From: Actinomycetota bacterium
GTDB taxonomy: Bacteria > Actinomycetota > CADDZG01 > WHSQ01
Direction of reading: 5' to 3'
Assembly: GCA_013694625.1 (NCBI GenBank)
Contig: JACDCD010000029.1
Coordinates: forward strand, 1 to 35,670
DNA length: 35,670 bases
Shown here: piece by piece, positions 7,138 through 16,215 of the stretch
How the letters are laid out: each line of letters starts with the position of its first letter
Position numbering within the stretch: the stretch's first letter is position 1
Program-made: the position numbers and the translations under genes
Notes under the pieces: generated by a model
Databases searched by the model: none
Told to the model about the DNA's origin: nothing
Seen by the model: only the letters and a program-made list of their open reading frames with translations

Positions 7138-7881
7138 CTACTCGTCGAAGTTGCGCCCGGCAAGAGCCTCAAGGGCGGATATGACCTCCCTGGCGCCCTC
7201 GCCGCGAGCCTCGATCCTGATGGCGTCGCCGCAGGTCACGCCAAGTGTCGTAACCGAAACGAGGCTTCGGGCGTTCACCGGGCCTTTGTCTTTGGTCAGG
7301 TTCGTGAGCGACACCTCAGCCCCGAAAGCACTTGCAGTTTTGACAAAGCGCGCCGCCGGGCGCGCATGCAGCCCGGTCGGGTTGTGGATGACCAGTTGCA
7401 GGACGACGCTTCCTTCCTGCTGCTCGTCGAGGCGGTCCTTCTCCTCACCGTTTACCTCTTCTGGGCCGCCCCGGTCTCCCCGTAGGTGCTCGACTTTGGC
7501 TTCGAGGCCCCTCTGGGCTTCCTGCGACACCGCTTCCAACGTCGCGCCGGCCCCGGCGGTTGCAGCCGCGGCGACCGCCCCCTCAACTAGTGGGGCCGCC
7601 GACAGCCTGACGTGAGCCTGCCGGGCGGGATCGAGCATCGCTATGGCCATCTCGGCGCTCATGATTGCGCTGCCGAGATCCATGAGTACGAGGACTCCGT
7701 CGTCGGAATAGGCGCGCTCGATGGCTGCGAGCACGAACGCCGCATCGGTGCCCAGAGGCCCGTCTGGCTGGTCCAAGCCGCCCGCCGCCTCGATTGGCGC
7801 ATCGCCGCCCATTTCGCGGGCGAGCTCGGCTGCGCCCTCGGCCAGGGTGGCGCTGTGCGACACAACCACGATGCCAACCAA
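7138..7881 (-). CDS. dhaM: PTS-dependent dihydroxyacetone kinase, phosphotransferase subunit (EIIA-HPr fusion)
   Basis: A 247-residue two-domain protein. Residues 1-125 are an EIIA-mannose-like DhaM domain with active-site His9 in VVSHSATLAEG and the MDLGSAIMSAEMA segment. A charged linker (about 130-157) leads to an HPr domain with GLHARPAARF (active-site His172) and the regulatory-serine region around Ser206. It accepts phosphate from PTS enzyme I and passes it to the ADP held by DhaL. E. coli DhaM carries an additional enzyme I-like domain; here it is absent, so a separate enzyme I is required. It is the last gene of the glpABC-dhaM run (4-base gap to glpC), far from dhaKL. Confidence 0.9.
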   Translation of the reverse strand: MVGIVVVSHSATLAEGAAELAREMGGDAPIEAAGGLDQPDGPLGTDAAFVLAAIERAYSDDGVLVLMDLGSAIMSAEMAIAMLDPARQAHVRLSAAPLVEGAVAAAATAGAGATLEAVSQEAQRGLEAKVEHLRGDRGGPEEVNGEEKDRLDEQQEGSVVLQLVIHNPTGLHARPAARFVKTASAFGAEVSLTNLTKDKGPVNARSLVSVTTLGVTCGDAIRIEARGEGAREVISALEALAGRNFDE

Positions 7882-7885
7882 TTCT

Positions 7886-9124
7886 CTAGAGCCCGTAGGA
7901 GCGGTACAGCAGCTCTATCGGATGGACAGACACGACGCCTGAGCCATGGGTTATCTGCCAGCGGCAGGTTTCACTGTCGCACGCGGCGACCTCCGGTTCC
8001 AGCTTTTCGATGGTCTTGAACAGCCGGTCACCCACACTCATCGAGATGTCGTATTTCTCCTTCTTCAACCCGTACGTGCCGGCGATGCCGCAGCAGTCGA
8101 CGTCGATCTCCTCGATGCGCAACTCCGGGATGAGGCCGAATAGATCGAGTGCGGGTTTTCCCATCCCGTGTCCGCGCTGTTGACAGGGTGCATGGTAGGG
8201 GACGGCCATCGGCAGGGGGTCGAAGTCGACCTCGAGCTCGCCGCGATCGTGTAGATCGAGGAGAAACTCGCAGATGTCGTAAGTCTGCCGGCCGACCTCC
8301 TCGACCTCCGGATCGGTGACGTCGAGAATCTCCCTCGCCTCACGCTTGAGCATCAGACTGCAACTCGTGGAGGTCGCCACGATGGGATGACCACGGCGTG
8401 CATAGGGAGCAAGAGCGCCGGCGAGGCGGCGCACGTACTTGCGCGCCGCATCAAAGGAGCCGTTGGACTGAAGCGGTAATCCGCAACAATCCTGACGCGG
8501 AACTATCACCCGGAAGCCGTTGTGCTCAAGCACAGCCACTGCCATCTCGCCCAGGCGCGGCTCGAAGTAATTGGTGCTGCATCCGTGGAAGTACACGACG
8601 GTCTTGTCCGTCAGTGGAGAAGGATGATGGCGCGCCCAACTCTGGAAAGTGCGCCCTGCAAACCGGGGGAGCGGCGCCTTTCGGTGGACGCCGGCAACCC
8701 TCTCGATCAGACCGCGAACGAGACGATTGCCGAGAGCCCAGTTGACCGGCCCGGCAAAGGGCGTGGCGAGGCGCCCTCCGAGAGTGGGCCTGGCCAAAAT
8801 CTTGTTTCGGAGCGGAATCCCCCGCTCGTCCCACAGCTTCGCTCTGGCCTTGGAGTTGATCTCGGCGATCTTGACGCCCTGGGGACATACCTGTGTGCAG
8901 ATGCCGCATCCGGAGCAATAATCGAGCGACATGTCGGGAGAGTGGTCACCCCCGTCCCGGAAGCGTTCGGCTTGGGGACCGACATACTTGGGGCCGGGGA
9001 ACAGCGGGGTGGCGTTCGCGAAGGGACAATAGGTTTCGCAGATAGTGCACTTGATGCAGTGATCGAGCGAACCGCGTATGGTGTCTTCCTCGAGAGGCTC
9101 AATCAGGTCATCGATCATGCTCAC
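7886..9124 (-). CDS. glpC: Anaerobic-type glycerol-3-phosphate dehydrogenase, iron-sulfur subunit C
   Basis: A 412-residue protein with two ferredoxin-type 4Fe-4S motifs (Cys23, 26, 29, 33 and Cys70, 73, 76, 80) followed by two CCG domains, each with a DCCG core (DCCGLPLQSNG and DCCGIAGTYG). This is the GlpC layout: it anchors the GlpAB dimer to the membrane and passes electrons to the quinone pool. The start is GTG at 9124 or the in-frame ATG at 9118. It follows glpB by 4 bases and precedes dhaM by 4 bases, so the four genes form one tight transcript. Glycolate oxidase GlcF has the same fold, but the glpAB neighbours decide the call. Confidence 0.92.
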   Translation of the reverse strand: MSMIDDLIEPLEEDTIRGSLDHCIKCTICETYCPFANATPLFPGPKYVGPQAERFRDGGDHSPDMSLDYCSGCGICTQVCPQGVKIAEINSKARAKLWDERGIPLRNKILARPTLGGRLATPFAGPVNWALGNRLVRGLIERVAGVHRKAPLPRFAGRTFQSWARHHPSPLTDKTVVYFHGCSTNYFEPRLGEMAVAVLEHNGFRVIVPRQDCCGLPLQSNGSFDAARKYVRRLAGALAPYARRGHPIVATSTSCSLMLKREAREILDVTDPEVEEVGRQTYDICEFLLDLHDRGELEVDFDPLPMAVPYHAPCQQRGHGMGKPALDLFGLIPELRIEEIDVDCCGIAGTYGLKKEKYDISMSVGDRLFKTIEKLEPEVAACDSETCRWQITHGSGVVSVHPIELLYRSYGL

Positions 9125-9128
9125 CCGT

Positions 9129-10418
9129 TCAACCCCCCCTCCGTTCGAGTATCAGCTCCGCGGCGCGCAACCCGGTTGCCAGACTTATCCCTTCGCCGGA
9201 CTTCTCCCGCCACGGTTCGGCGCCGGCCAGGGCGGCGCCCGCCACGCGGACATTTTCGTACACGACCCCATGCCCCGAATCGAGCGGCCTCAGCTCGTCG
9301 TCGACCCCTATCCCCACGCGAGCAGCGGGGTGGGCGGCCAGGTACTCGTCCGCCCAGCGCGCTTCGGCGTTTGGTGGCATGCCCGTGACGGGAAGGTCGA
9401 AAGCGGCCTCTCGCACCATCCCATATGAATCCATCTCGAGGCCCCGGGAGGCGAAGCCGCCCGTTGCAAGGACGTAGTCCCTCGCCCGGTAGGTCTTGGG
9501 GCGCGCCGCTGCGTCCACGACCACCTCCTCCAGGCGTTCACCTGCTCCGCGCACGCCGATGACCCGGCCACCCATAACAACCCGTCCTCCGGCGCGGGTC
9601 AGTGCTGCTCGCAAAGCGCGCGCCATGCGGTTTCCGGGCACCGACGGCGGCAGGGTCGGGATCTCGAACACGGGGACCCCCAGGGCGTCGTTGAGCTCCT
9701 GCCACACTGTGCGGGCCGAGTCGAGGCCCAGCACGGCGGGGAAGCCCACGGCGCCTCCATCCAGAGAGGGCTCGAGCTCGGCTATAACCGTCTTCCGGAA
9801 CTCGGTGTCCTCGAACCGGCGTGCCCACCCCATGGGGGTGACGTCGGCGACACCACCGGTAGGAGGCGAAATCGTAACGGCTCGTGCCTCGACCCGGCCG
9901 TTGTCTTCTTGCCCCAGGCGGGCCCGGCTCAGGTTGTCGGCGAGGTAAGCGGGATAGAAGTCTTTGAGGCCGGCCAGCCCGACTATGGTGAACCTTCCGC
10001 CATTCCGAAGGTCGCCCGGGGCCATGGTCTCCGGCGCCAGGGCTGATGGTTTGGGAACGCCCACGGCCGTCGGGAGCAGGAAGTTGGCCTCGAGGCTTCC
10101 CACGAGTGCTCCGTCCGGCAACTGCAATTTGATCCAGTCGAGGGCATCACCGACTGCCTGCAGCCCGGCCCTGGCGTAGGGATGCTCGGGATGATCCCGG
10201 ACGAAATCGGGAAGCGCCGCAGCGGGATTGACGACGCGCTCCGGCGTATAGCCGAGGACGTCCACAGTCCCGCTCGTGAGATGTGTGGCTCCGACACCCT
10301 TCGCCGTTACCAATACGTCGGCACCCTGCTTGGCGAGCCGAAGAGCGGTCACGAGGCCGGCAGTTCCGACGCCAACCACGAGAGCGTCATAGACACGGCC
10401 CGGGCCCGCAGCGGTCAT
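9129..10418 (-). CDS. glpB: Anaerobic-type glycerol-3-phosphate dehydrogenase, subunit B
   Basis: A 429-residue flavoprotein, close to the size of E. coli GlpB. It has an N-terminal dinucleotide-binding fold (VVGVGTAGLVTALRLAKQG) followed by GLAGLKDFYPAYLADNL and the GlpB-type C-terminal region with LATGGFASRGLEMDSYG. GlpB pairs with GlpA on the cytoplasmic face of the membrane to oxidise glycerol-3-phosphate to DHAP. Its start overlaps the end of glpA by 4 bases (ATGA), a sign of translational coupling. Confidence 0.9.
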   Translation of the reverse strand: MTAAGPGRVYDALVVGVGTAGLVTALRLAKQGADVLVTAKGVGATHLTSGTVDVLGYTPERVVNPAAALPDFVRDHPEHPYARAGLQAVGDALDWIKLQLPDGALVGSLEANFLLPTAVGVPKPSALAPETMAPGDLRNGGRFTIVGLAGLKDFYPAYLADNLSRARLGQEDNGRVEARAVTISPPTGGVADVTPMGWARRFEDTEFRKTVIAELEPSLDGGAVGFPAVLGLDSARTVWQELNDALGVPVFEIPTLPPSVPGNRMARALRAALTRAGGRVVMGGRVIGVRGAGERLEEVVVDAAARPKTYRARDYVLATGGFASRGLEMDSYGMVREAAFDLPVTGMPPNAEARWADEYLAAHPAARVGIGVDDELRPLDSGHGVVYENVRVAGAALAGAEPWREKSGEGISLATGLRAAELILERRGG

Positions 10419-11968
10419 GTCAGGTGCTCGACGTCGAGGAGTCCCTGGAAGATCCAGTCGTCGAGCCGAGCCTGCCGCAGTTGGTCACCGTAGAGGATGG
10501 GTCTCACACCCTTCCATCGCTCCTGCAGGAAACGCAGCAACGCAGAGTTTGCTGCGCTGTAGTCCAGCCGCTCTACGGAATGCAGTATGCCCGTCGCCCT
10601 GTAGATGCAAAAACCACCTTGGCACGGTCCCATGGCCAAACGCAGTGTCCGGCGGATGTCGTCGAGGTTCTGCGTGTGGCGTTGCTCCATTGCGCTCTCG
10701 AGCCGGCGCCTCGAGATGAGCTCGCACTCGCATATGAGCTGGTCGTCGTTGAGCGTCTCCTCCCGGCGCGCCAACCTCGCCCCGAGCCAGTAGAAGCGAT
10801 GGTGCCCGGAGTCCGGCAGGGCCTCCTCGGCGGTGGTGCAACTTCGAGCGGTTCCCAGGTGCTCGCACATCCTGTCGACCGTGACTTCGGCCATCTTGCG
10901 AAAGGTGGTGAACTTCCCACCCGTGATAGTCAGGAAGTGCTCGACGCCGTCTCGCTCCTTGTGGTCGATGAGTGCAAAGGCGCGGCTCATCTCGCGCGTA
11001 TCTGCATCGTCCGCCTTGTCATCCTTGACCAACGGACGGGAGCCTGCCCAGACGCGCAACGCCCGGGCGCGGCGGAAGCCCGGCACCAACTTCTCGCCCT
11101 CCTCGAGAAGCAGTTGTATCTCGTCCTGCGGAATTGCCACATCGTCGGGACCATCGGCTTCGGTGTCGGTCGTACCGATCACCGATACGGTGCGGATGGG
11201 GACCAGGATGTCTCCGTCGGCGGGTTTCTTGCACCGGTTGACAACGGTATGGACGAGACGATGACTCATGGCGATCATGATGCCCTTGCCGGGCAGGACG
11301 GTTACGCCCTCGCACCCTGCGAGATTTGCAACGTCGCCCGCCCACACCCCACTGGCGTTCACGACGAAACCAGCCGAGATGGCTACCTCTTCTCCGCTGA
11401 TGGCATTGACTGCAGTCGCTCCGGTCACTACACCATCTGACCGATGGACCGCCGTGATTCGATGGTAGTTGAGAATTGTTGCTCCGTACTCCTTGGCGGA
11501 AAGTGCGCAGCCCCAAACGGTCTTCCAGGCGTCGATTGCACCATCGGGAACCGCAAAACCACCGGAGATGCGCGGGTTGAGGCGCGGCTCCCGCCTGAGG
11601 ATTTCGGCGGTTGACAGTATCTCGACAGGGATTCCCGCCTCGATGCAGCCCGAGTGGAAGAGGTCGGGATATGCGGGATCATCCCAGGGGGTCGACACAA
11701 AGAGGCCGCCCGTGTCCTCGATGGCGTCGGCGGCGATGCGCCGGAGCGCCCGGTTCTCCTCCATGCATTCAGCCGCCGAAGGCGGGTCCTTTACCGCATA
11801 CCTCCCGCCGGAGTGCAGCAAGCCATGGAAGCGTCCCGTCGTCCCCATGGCGAGATCGTCGCGGTCGACCAGAACGGTACTGAATCCGCGCATAGCCGCA
11901 TCCCGCGCAACCCCAGCGCCGGTAGCCCCCCCGCCAATAACAAGAACCTCAGCCTCCACCAACCCCAA
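10415..11968 (-). CDS. glpA: Anaerobic-type glycerol-3-phosphate dehydrogenase, FAD subunit A
   Basis: A 517-residue FAD enzyme. The N-terminus has VLVIGGGATGAGVARDAAMRG and the GTTGRFHGLLHSGGRYAVKD segment characteristic of glycerol-3-phosphate dehydrogenases. RVWAGSRPLV and FLTITGGKFTTFRKMAE follow, and a C-terminal BFD-like [2Fe-2S] domain holds CEC near residue 420 and GPCQGGFC. It catalyses glycerol-3-phosphate to DHAP. The BFD extension marks the GlpA type rather than GlpD. Starts at 11968 (TTG), 11962 (TTG) or 11959 (GTG) are all possible; GGAGAG upstream fits 11962 best. A large hairpin separates it from glpK. Confidence 0.92.
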   Translation of the reverse strand: MGLVEAEVLVIGGGATGAGVARDAAMRGFSTVLVDRDDLAMGTTGRFHGLLHSGGRYAVKDPPSAAECMEENRALRRIAADAIEDTGGLFVSTPWDDPAYPDLFHSGCIEAGIPVEILSTAEILRREPRLNPRISGGFAVPDGAIDAWKTVWGCALSAKEYGATILNYHRITAVHRSDGVVTGATAVNAISGEEVAISAGFVVNASGVWAGDVANLAGCEGVTVLPGKGIMIAMSHRLVHTVVNRCKKPADGDILVPIRTVSVIGTTDTEADGPDDVAIPQDEIQLLLEEGEKLVPGFRRARALRVWAGSRPLVKDDKADDADTREMSRAFALIDHKERDGVEHFLTITGGKFTTFRKMAEVTVDRMCEHLGTARSCTTAEEALPDSGHHRFYWLGARLARREETLNDDQLICECELISRRRLESAMEQRHTQNLDDIRRTLRLAMGPCQGGFCIYRATGILHSVERLDYSAANSALLRFLQERWKGVRPILYGDQLRQARLDDWIFQGLLDVEHLT

Positions 11969-12056
11969 CTCTCCGATCGACCAGTCAGCGGCCCTCTAGC
12001 CTTGTTTCTCCCGCGCAGACACGGGCTTACCTTTGTCTGGCCGGCTCAGGGGCGGA

Positions 12057-12118
12057 GAGACGGCCCCCTCCGGAACGATCACTTAAGGCCTGCGTGATCT
12101 GGAGGAGGGGGCCGTCTC
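12057..12118 (-). terminator. Long two-tier hairpin between glpK and glpA
   Basis: A 15-bp perfect inverted repeat lies at 12057-12071 and 12104-12118 (GAGACGGCCCCCTCC and its complement). Inside it is a second 6-bp inverted repeat, GATCAC / GTGATC. It starts 8 bases after the glpK stop. There is no U-tract on the minus strand. It may be a terminator, a partial terminator that lowers glpABC-dhaM expression, or an mRNA-stabilising 3' structure. Confidence 0.75.
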
Positions 12119-12126
12119 GGAGCAAA

Positions 12127-13620
12127 CTACTCGAGCCAGTCAAACGTCCGGGTGACAGCTTTTTTCCACATCGCGTACTGCTTGGCGCGCTCGTCTTCTT
12201 CCATCTGCGGCTCCCACTCCTTGTCCTTGCCCCAGTTGTCCCGAAGCTCGTCGAGCTCGCTCCAGAAGCCCACGGCAAGTCCTGCCGCGTAGGCGGAGCC
12301 CAGTGCCGTCGTCTCGGGAACGGTGGGCCGTATTACGGGTACACCGAGCACGTCGGCCTGGAACTGCATCAACGTCTCATTGGCAACCATGCCCCCGTCG
12401 ACTTTGAGTGCGGTGAGGTCGACCCCGGAATCGGCGTTCATCGCGTCCACCACCTCTTTCGACTGCCAGGCGGTTGCCTCGAGGACGGCCCGCGCAATGT
12501 GTCCCTTGTTCACATAACGCGTGAGTCCTGCAATCACACCACGTGCGCTGCCCTTCCAGTAAGGAGCAAACAGACCCGAGAACGCGGGCACGAAGTAGCA
12601 GCCGCCGTTGTCCTCGACGGATTTCGCCAGGTCTTCGATCTCCGGCGCCGCGCTGATCATCCCAAGGTTGTCTCTCACCCACTGGACGAGTGCTCCCGTG
12701 ATTGCGATCGCACCCTCCAGGGCATAGACGGGTGCTTCATCGCCGATCTTGTAGCCGAGAGTCGTCAGCAGGCCGTTCTTGGACTGCACGGCTTCGTTCC
12801 CTGTGTTGAGCAACAGGAAGTTACCCGTTCCATAAGTGTTCTTAGCCTCGCCCACCGAGAAGCAGGTCTGGCCGAACACGGCCGCCTGCTGGTCGCCGAG
12901 CGCTCCGCCGATCTGCAAACCACCGAAGTCACCCGCTTCTCCGTACACCTCGCTCGAGCTGTGAATCTCCGGGAGCATCGCGCGCGGGACGCCCAGCGTG
13001 GAAAGAATCTCGTCATCCCACTCCAGGGTCTCCAGATCCATCATCAAAGTGCGGCTCGCGTTGGTGACATCGGTTAGGTGCACCCCGCCGTCGGGACCTC
13101 CGGTGAGCTTCCAGATCAGGAATGCATCCAGGTTTCCAAAGAGGACATCCCCGTTTTCCGCCTTCTCGCGTGCGCCGTCGACGTTGTCGAGAATCCATTT
13201 GACCTTGGGCCCCGAGAAATAGGTAGCAAGGGGCAGCCCGGTCTTGGGGCGAAAGCGGTCGTCTCCTCCGTCCTTGCTGAGCTCCTGGCAGATCTTATCT
13301 GTACGCGTGTCCTGCCACACGATTGCGTTCATAACGGGCTCGCCGGTGCTCTTATCCCAGACAACAGTCGTCTCTCGTTGATTGGTGATGCCGAGAGCGG
13401 CGATGTCGTCCGGTCCAAGCCCCTTCTTGTCAAGCGCGCCTCGCACGACTTCCTGGGTGCGCTCCCAGATCTCAGTGGCGTCGTGCTCGACCCAGCCCGC
13501 CTTCGGGTAGATCTGCTCATGCTCTTTCTGGTCCGCACTCACAGCCTGTCCACTGTGGTCGAACACCATGCATCGTGTGCTGGTCGTCCCTTGGTCTATC
13601 GCTGCGACGTAGTCCGCCAT
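12127..13620 (-). CDS. glpK: Glycerol kinase
   Basis: A 497-residue FGGY-family kinase. It has the N-terminal phosphate loop [46 protein letters not shown] and the C-terminal segment [20 protein letters not shown], all as in GlpK. It phosphorylates glycerol with ATP to sn-glycerol-3-phosphate in the cytoplasm. The region after SSEVYG, where low-GC Gram-positive GlpK proteins carry the His phosphorylated by HPr, contains no His here, so that control seems absent. The ATG has a good AAAGGGAGGG ribosome binding site. It sits between dhaL and the hairpin. Confidence 0.96.
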   Translation of the reverse strand: MADYVAAIDQGTTSTRCMVFDHSGQAVSADQKEHEQIYPKAGWVEHDATEIWERTQEVVRGALDKKGLGPDDIAALGITNQRETTVVWDKSTGEPVMNAIVWQDTRTDKICQELSKDGGDDRFRPKTGLPLATYFSGPKVKWILDNVDGAREKAENGDVLFGNLDAFLIWKLTGGPDGGVHLTDVTNASRTLMMDLETLEWDDEILSTLGVPRAMLPEIHSSSEVYGEAGDFGGLQIGGALGDQQAAVFGQTCFSVGEAKNTYGTGNFLLLNTGNEAVQSKNGLLTTLGYKIGDEAPVYALEGAIAITGALVQWVRDNLGMISAAPEIEDLAKSVEDNGGCYFVPAFSGLFAPYWKGSARGVIAGLTRYVNKGHIARAVLEATAWQSKEVVDAMNADSGVDLTALKVDGGMVANETLMQFQADVLGVPVIRPTVPETTALGSAYAAGLAVGFWSELDELRDNWGKDKEWEPQMEEDERAKQYAMWKKAVTRTFDWLE

Positions 13621-13696
13621 TACATACCCTCCCTTTCGCGCCCTCTATGACGCTGTCTTGACCAACCCCGTGAGCTTTTGGCCAACCGCCGGCTGC

Positions 13697-14341
13697 TCAT
13701 GAGGCCTTCTTTGTTGCCAACACGTCTGAAGCCGCTTTCATCAGCAGGTAAGAGGAGGTTGCTCCGGGATCCTGATGGCCGACGCTGCGCTCGCCCAGGT
13801 AGCTTGCACGGCCCTTGCGGGCAATCAGCGGGATAGTTGCCTTCATACCTCCCTGGGCTGCTTCGGTGGCCTTGACGAGCGCGGCCTCCAATGAGGACCC
13901 GGCACCGACAGACTCCTTGAGCGCCTGGACGGCCGGGAGCAACGCATCGAGCATTGTCGCCTCTTCCAGCTCCGCCTTGCCTCGTGTCTGGACCCCTTCG
14001 ACTCCGGCCTCGAGCGCCGTTGCCCAGTCGTCTGCTTCCAACTCGGACTTGCCCGCCAACGCGGTCCCCATCTGCATGAAAAAGGTGCCGTACAGCGGCC
14101 CGCCGGCTCCTCCTATCTTGGATACGAGGGTCATACCGACGCCCTTCAGAGCGGCCCCGATGTCGTCGCCTGGGGATTCCTCGAGCTTTTGAACGGCGGC
14201 TTGAAAGCCGCGCTGCATGTTAGTGCCGTGGTCGGCGTCACCAATGGCCGAATCGAGCTGAGTCAGGTAAGCCTTGTTCTCCTCGATCGCAGAGGCAAAT
14301 GCCTTCACCCACGCGACCACGTCGTCGTATTGCACGGGCAT
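13697..14341 (-). CDS. dhaL: Dihydroxyacetone kinase, ADP-binding subunit
   Basis: A 214-residue all-helical DhaL protein. The Mg-nucleotide site is visible as LDSAIGDADHGTNM (Asp30, Asp35, Asp37, His38), followed by KIGGAGGPLYGTFF and near the C-terminus GERSVGHQDPGATS. In the PTS-dependent system DhaL holds ADP permanently as a cofactor that DhaM rephosphorylates, then transfers the phosphate to DhaK-bound dihydroxyacetone. The PTS-type assignment rests on dhaM in the same island. It follows dhaK with a 37-base gap. Confidence 0.92.
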   Translation of the reverse strand: MPVQYDDVVAWVKAFASAIEENKAYLTQLDSAIGDADHGTNMQRGFQAAVQKLEESPGDDIGAALKGVGMTLVSKIGGAGGPLYGTFFMQMGTALAGKSELEADDWATALEAGVEGVQTRGKAELEEATMLDALLPAVQALKESVGAGSSLEAALVKATEAAQGGMKATIPLIARKGRASYLGERSVGHQDPGATSSYLLMKAASDVLATKKAS

Positions 14342-14378
14342 CGCTAAAGAACCTGCCTCTGGGTTGCTTCGACTGTGA

Positions 14379-15380
14379 TCATGCCCCCCATGTGAGCCCG
14401 GGAGTGGACACAGGAGCGTCCCACAACCTCGTCAACTCATCGTCCAGCTTCAGCAGCGTGATGGAGCACCCGGCCATCTCGAGCGACGTGATGTAGGGCC
14501 CTATCAGATTTCGAGCGATGTTGACGCCGCGACCCGACAGCAGCTTCTTGAGCTCATTGAACACGATATAGAGCTCGATCAAAGGCGTGCCGCCCATGCT
14601 GTTGACGAAGGCCAGCACGTTGTCACCTTGTTGCAGAGACAGGTCCTCGACGATCGGTCCCGCAAGACGCTCCACGACTTCCCGGGCCGGCGCTAGAGAG
14701 ATTCGCTCGCGGCCAGGCTCCCCGTGGATGCCTATGCCGATCTCCATCTCGTCCTCGCCCAAATCGAACGTCGGAGCCCCGGCTGCCGGAACGATGCACG
14801 ATGTCAGCGCCATTCCCATGCTACGCCCGTTCCCGTTGACCTTCCTGCACAGGTCCGCGACTTCCTTCAACGATCGCTTTTCCTCTGCGGCCCCTCCGCA
14901 GACCTTTTCGGCTAGAACTGTGGCCCCGACGCCGCGTCGCCCGGCGGTGTAGAGGCTGTCCTGAACGGCCACGTCGTCATCGATGACGACGGCTTCGACC
15001 TCGATGTTCTCTTCTCGAGCGAGATCGGCCGCCATCTCGAAGTTGAGAACATCGCCGGTGTAGTTCTTGACGATGTGGAGCACGCCGGCCCCTCCGTCCA
15101 CGGCCTTGGTCGCTTCGAGCATCTGGTCGGGCGTTGGAGAGGTGAACACCTCGCCGGGGCAGGCGGCGTCGAGCATTCCCGGGCCGACGAAGCCGCCGTG
15201 CATAGGCTCATGCCCCGAGCCGCCACCCGACACCAGAGCAACTTTGCCTTGCACCGGCGCGTCCGCACGGCAGAGGTAATGGGGATCGATCATGACCCTC
15301 AGCACGTCGCCATGGGCGGCTTGCATTCCCTGAAGAGCGTCAGGTACGACGTCCTCGGGATTGTTGATGAGTTTCTTCAT
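14379..15380 (-). CDS. dhaK: Dihydroxyacetone kinase, substrate-binding subunit
   Basis: A 333-residue DhaK. It has the glycine-rich phosphate-binding loop [16 protein letters not shown], the [12 protein letters not shown] segment and [10 protein letters not shown] with His219, which corresponds to the histidine that binds dihydroxyacetone covalently as a hemiaminal. With DhaL and DhaM it makes DHAP. The full-length separate subunit, rather than an ATP-dependent DAK fusion, agrees with the PTS-dependent type. It lies 48 bases downstream of glpF on the same strand. Confidence 0.94.
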   Translation of the reverse strand: MKKLINNPEDVVPDALQGMQAAHGDVLRVMIDPHYLCRADAPVQGKVALVSGGGSGHEPMHGGFVGPGMLDAACPGEVFTSPTPDQMLEATKAVDGGAGVLHIVKNYTGDVLNFEMAADLAREENIEVEAVVIDDDVAVQDSLYTAGRRGVGATVLAEKVCGGAAEEKRSLKEVADLCRKVNGNGRSMGMALTSCIVPAAGAPTFDLGEDEMEIGIGIHGEPGRERISLAPAREVVERLAGPIVEDLSLQQGDNVLAFVNSMGGTPLIELYIVFNELKKLLSGRGVNIARNLIGPYITSLEMAGCSITLLKLDDELTRLWDAPVSTPGLTWGA

Positions 15381-15428
15381 CTTGCCTCACTTTCCTTCCG
15401 GTGCGCCGATCCGCGAGGGCGGGTCCGG

Positions 15429-16145
15429 CTACTGCGGGAAGACGTTGTACCAGAAAGCTGCGCCCAGCACCCCGCCAATGATCGGGCCCAACACCGGTAC
15501 CCAAGCGTAGCCCCAGTCGGATTCGCCTTTACCGGCGATAGGCAGGAGCGCATGAGCGATGCGAGGGCCGAGGTCGCGGGCCGGGTTGATGGCATAACCC
15601 GTGGGGCCACCAAGAGAAAGTCCGATGGCGACAACCAAGAAACCAACAAGAAGCGGACCGAGCCCGCTGGCCGCCAAGCCCGGATCTGACGTAACTGCGA
15701 GCACTCCCAAGACGAGCATGAAGGTGCCGATAACCTCCGTGATCACGTTGGCGCCGTACTTGCGGATCGCAGGCCCGGTCGAGAAAACCGCGAGCTTGAG
15801 CCCGGGGTCCTCGGTGACGCCCCAGTGGGGGAGGTAGGCGAGGTAGACAAGGCAAGCGCCGATGATGGCTCCGGCGAACTGACCCCCGATGTAGAGCGGG
15901 ACATCTCCCCACGGAGTCAAGCCGATGCTTGCGAAACCGATCGTCACCGCGGGATTAATGTGCGCCCCGGTAAACGCGACGACGGCGAAGACTGCTACGG
16001 CGACTGCCAATCCCCAACCCAAAGTGATAACAATCCAGCCACCGTTCTGTGCCTTCGACTCGTTGAGCAGAACCGCCGCTACCACTCCGTCGCCCAACAG
16101 AATCAGTATCGCTGTGCCGATGAGCTCGGCAGTGAATATACTCAT
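15429..16145 (-). CDS. glpF: Glycerol facilitator (aquaglyceroporin)
   Basis: A 238-residue MIP-family channel with about six membrane helices and both NPA half-helices: HINPAV (Asn64) and YAINPARDLG (Asn187). The Asp after the second NPAR is the marker of glycerol-conducting members, as opposed to water-only aquaporins. It admits glycerol by facilitated diffusion. The ATG at 16145 is chosen for the GGGAGG ribosome binding site upstream and because it opens directly on the first helix; 20 further open codons upstream have no MIP character. It is the first gene of the island. Confidence 0.93.
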   Translation of the reverse strand: MSIFTAELIGTAILILLGDGVVAAVLLNESKAQNGGWIVITLGWGLAVAVAVFAVVAFTGAHINPAVTIGFASIGLTPWGDVPLYIGGQFAGAIIGACLVYLAYLPHWGVTEDPGLKLAVFSTGPAIRKYGANVITEVIGTFMLVLGVLAVTSDPGLAASGLGPLLVGFLVVAIGLSLGGPTGYAINPARDLGPRIAHALLPIAGKGESDWGYAWVPVLGPIIGGVLGAAFWYNVFPQ

Positions 16146-16215
16146 GCCACCTCCCAGTCTTGTGCTGCTACGTCGCCCCCATGGCGCTATCTGATCCAAC
16201 GACACCGGCTACAAG

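Noticed and set aside
10283-11440. A 385-codon plus-strand frame opposite glpB and glpA
   Set aside because: GlpA and GlpB motifs on the other strand explain the region completely.
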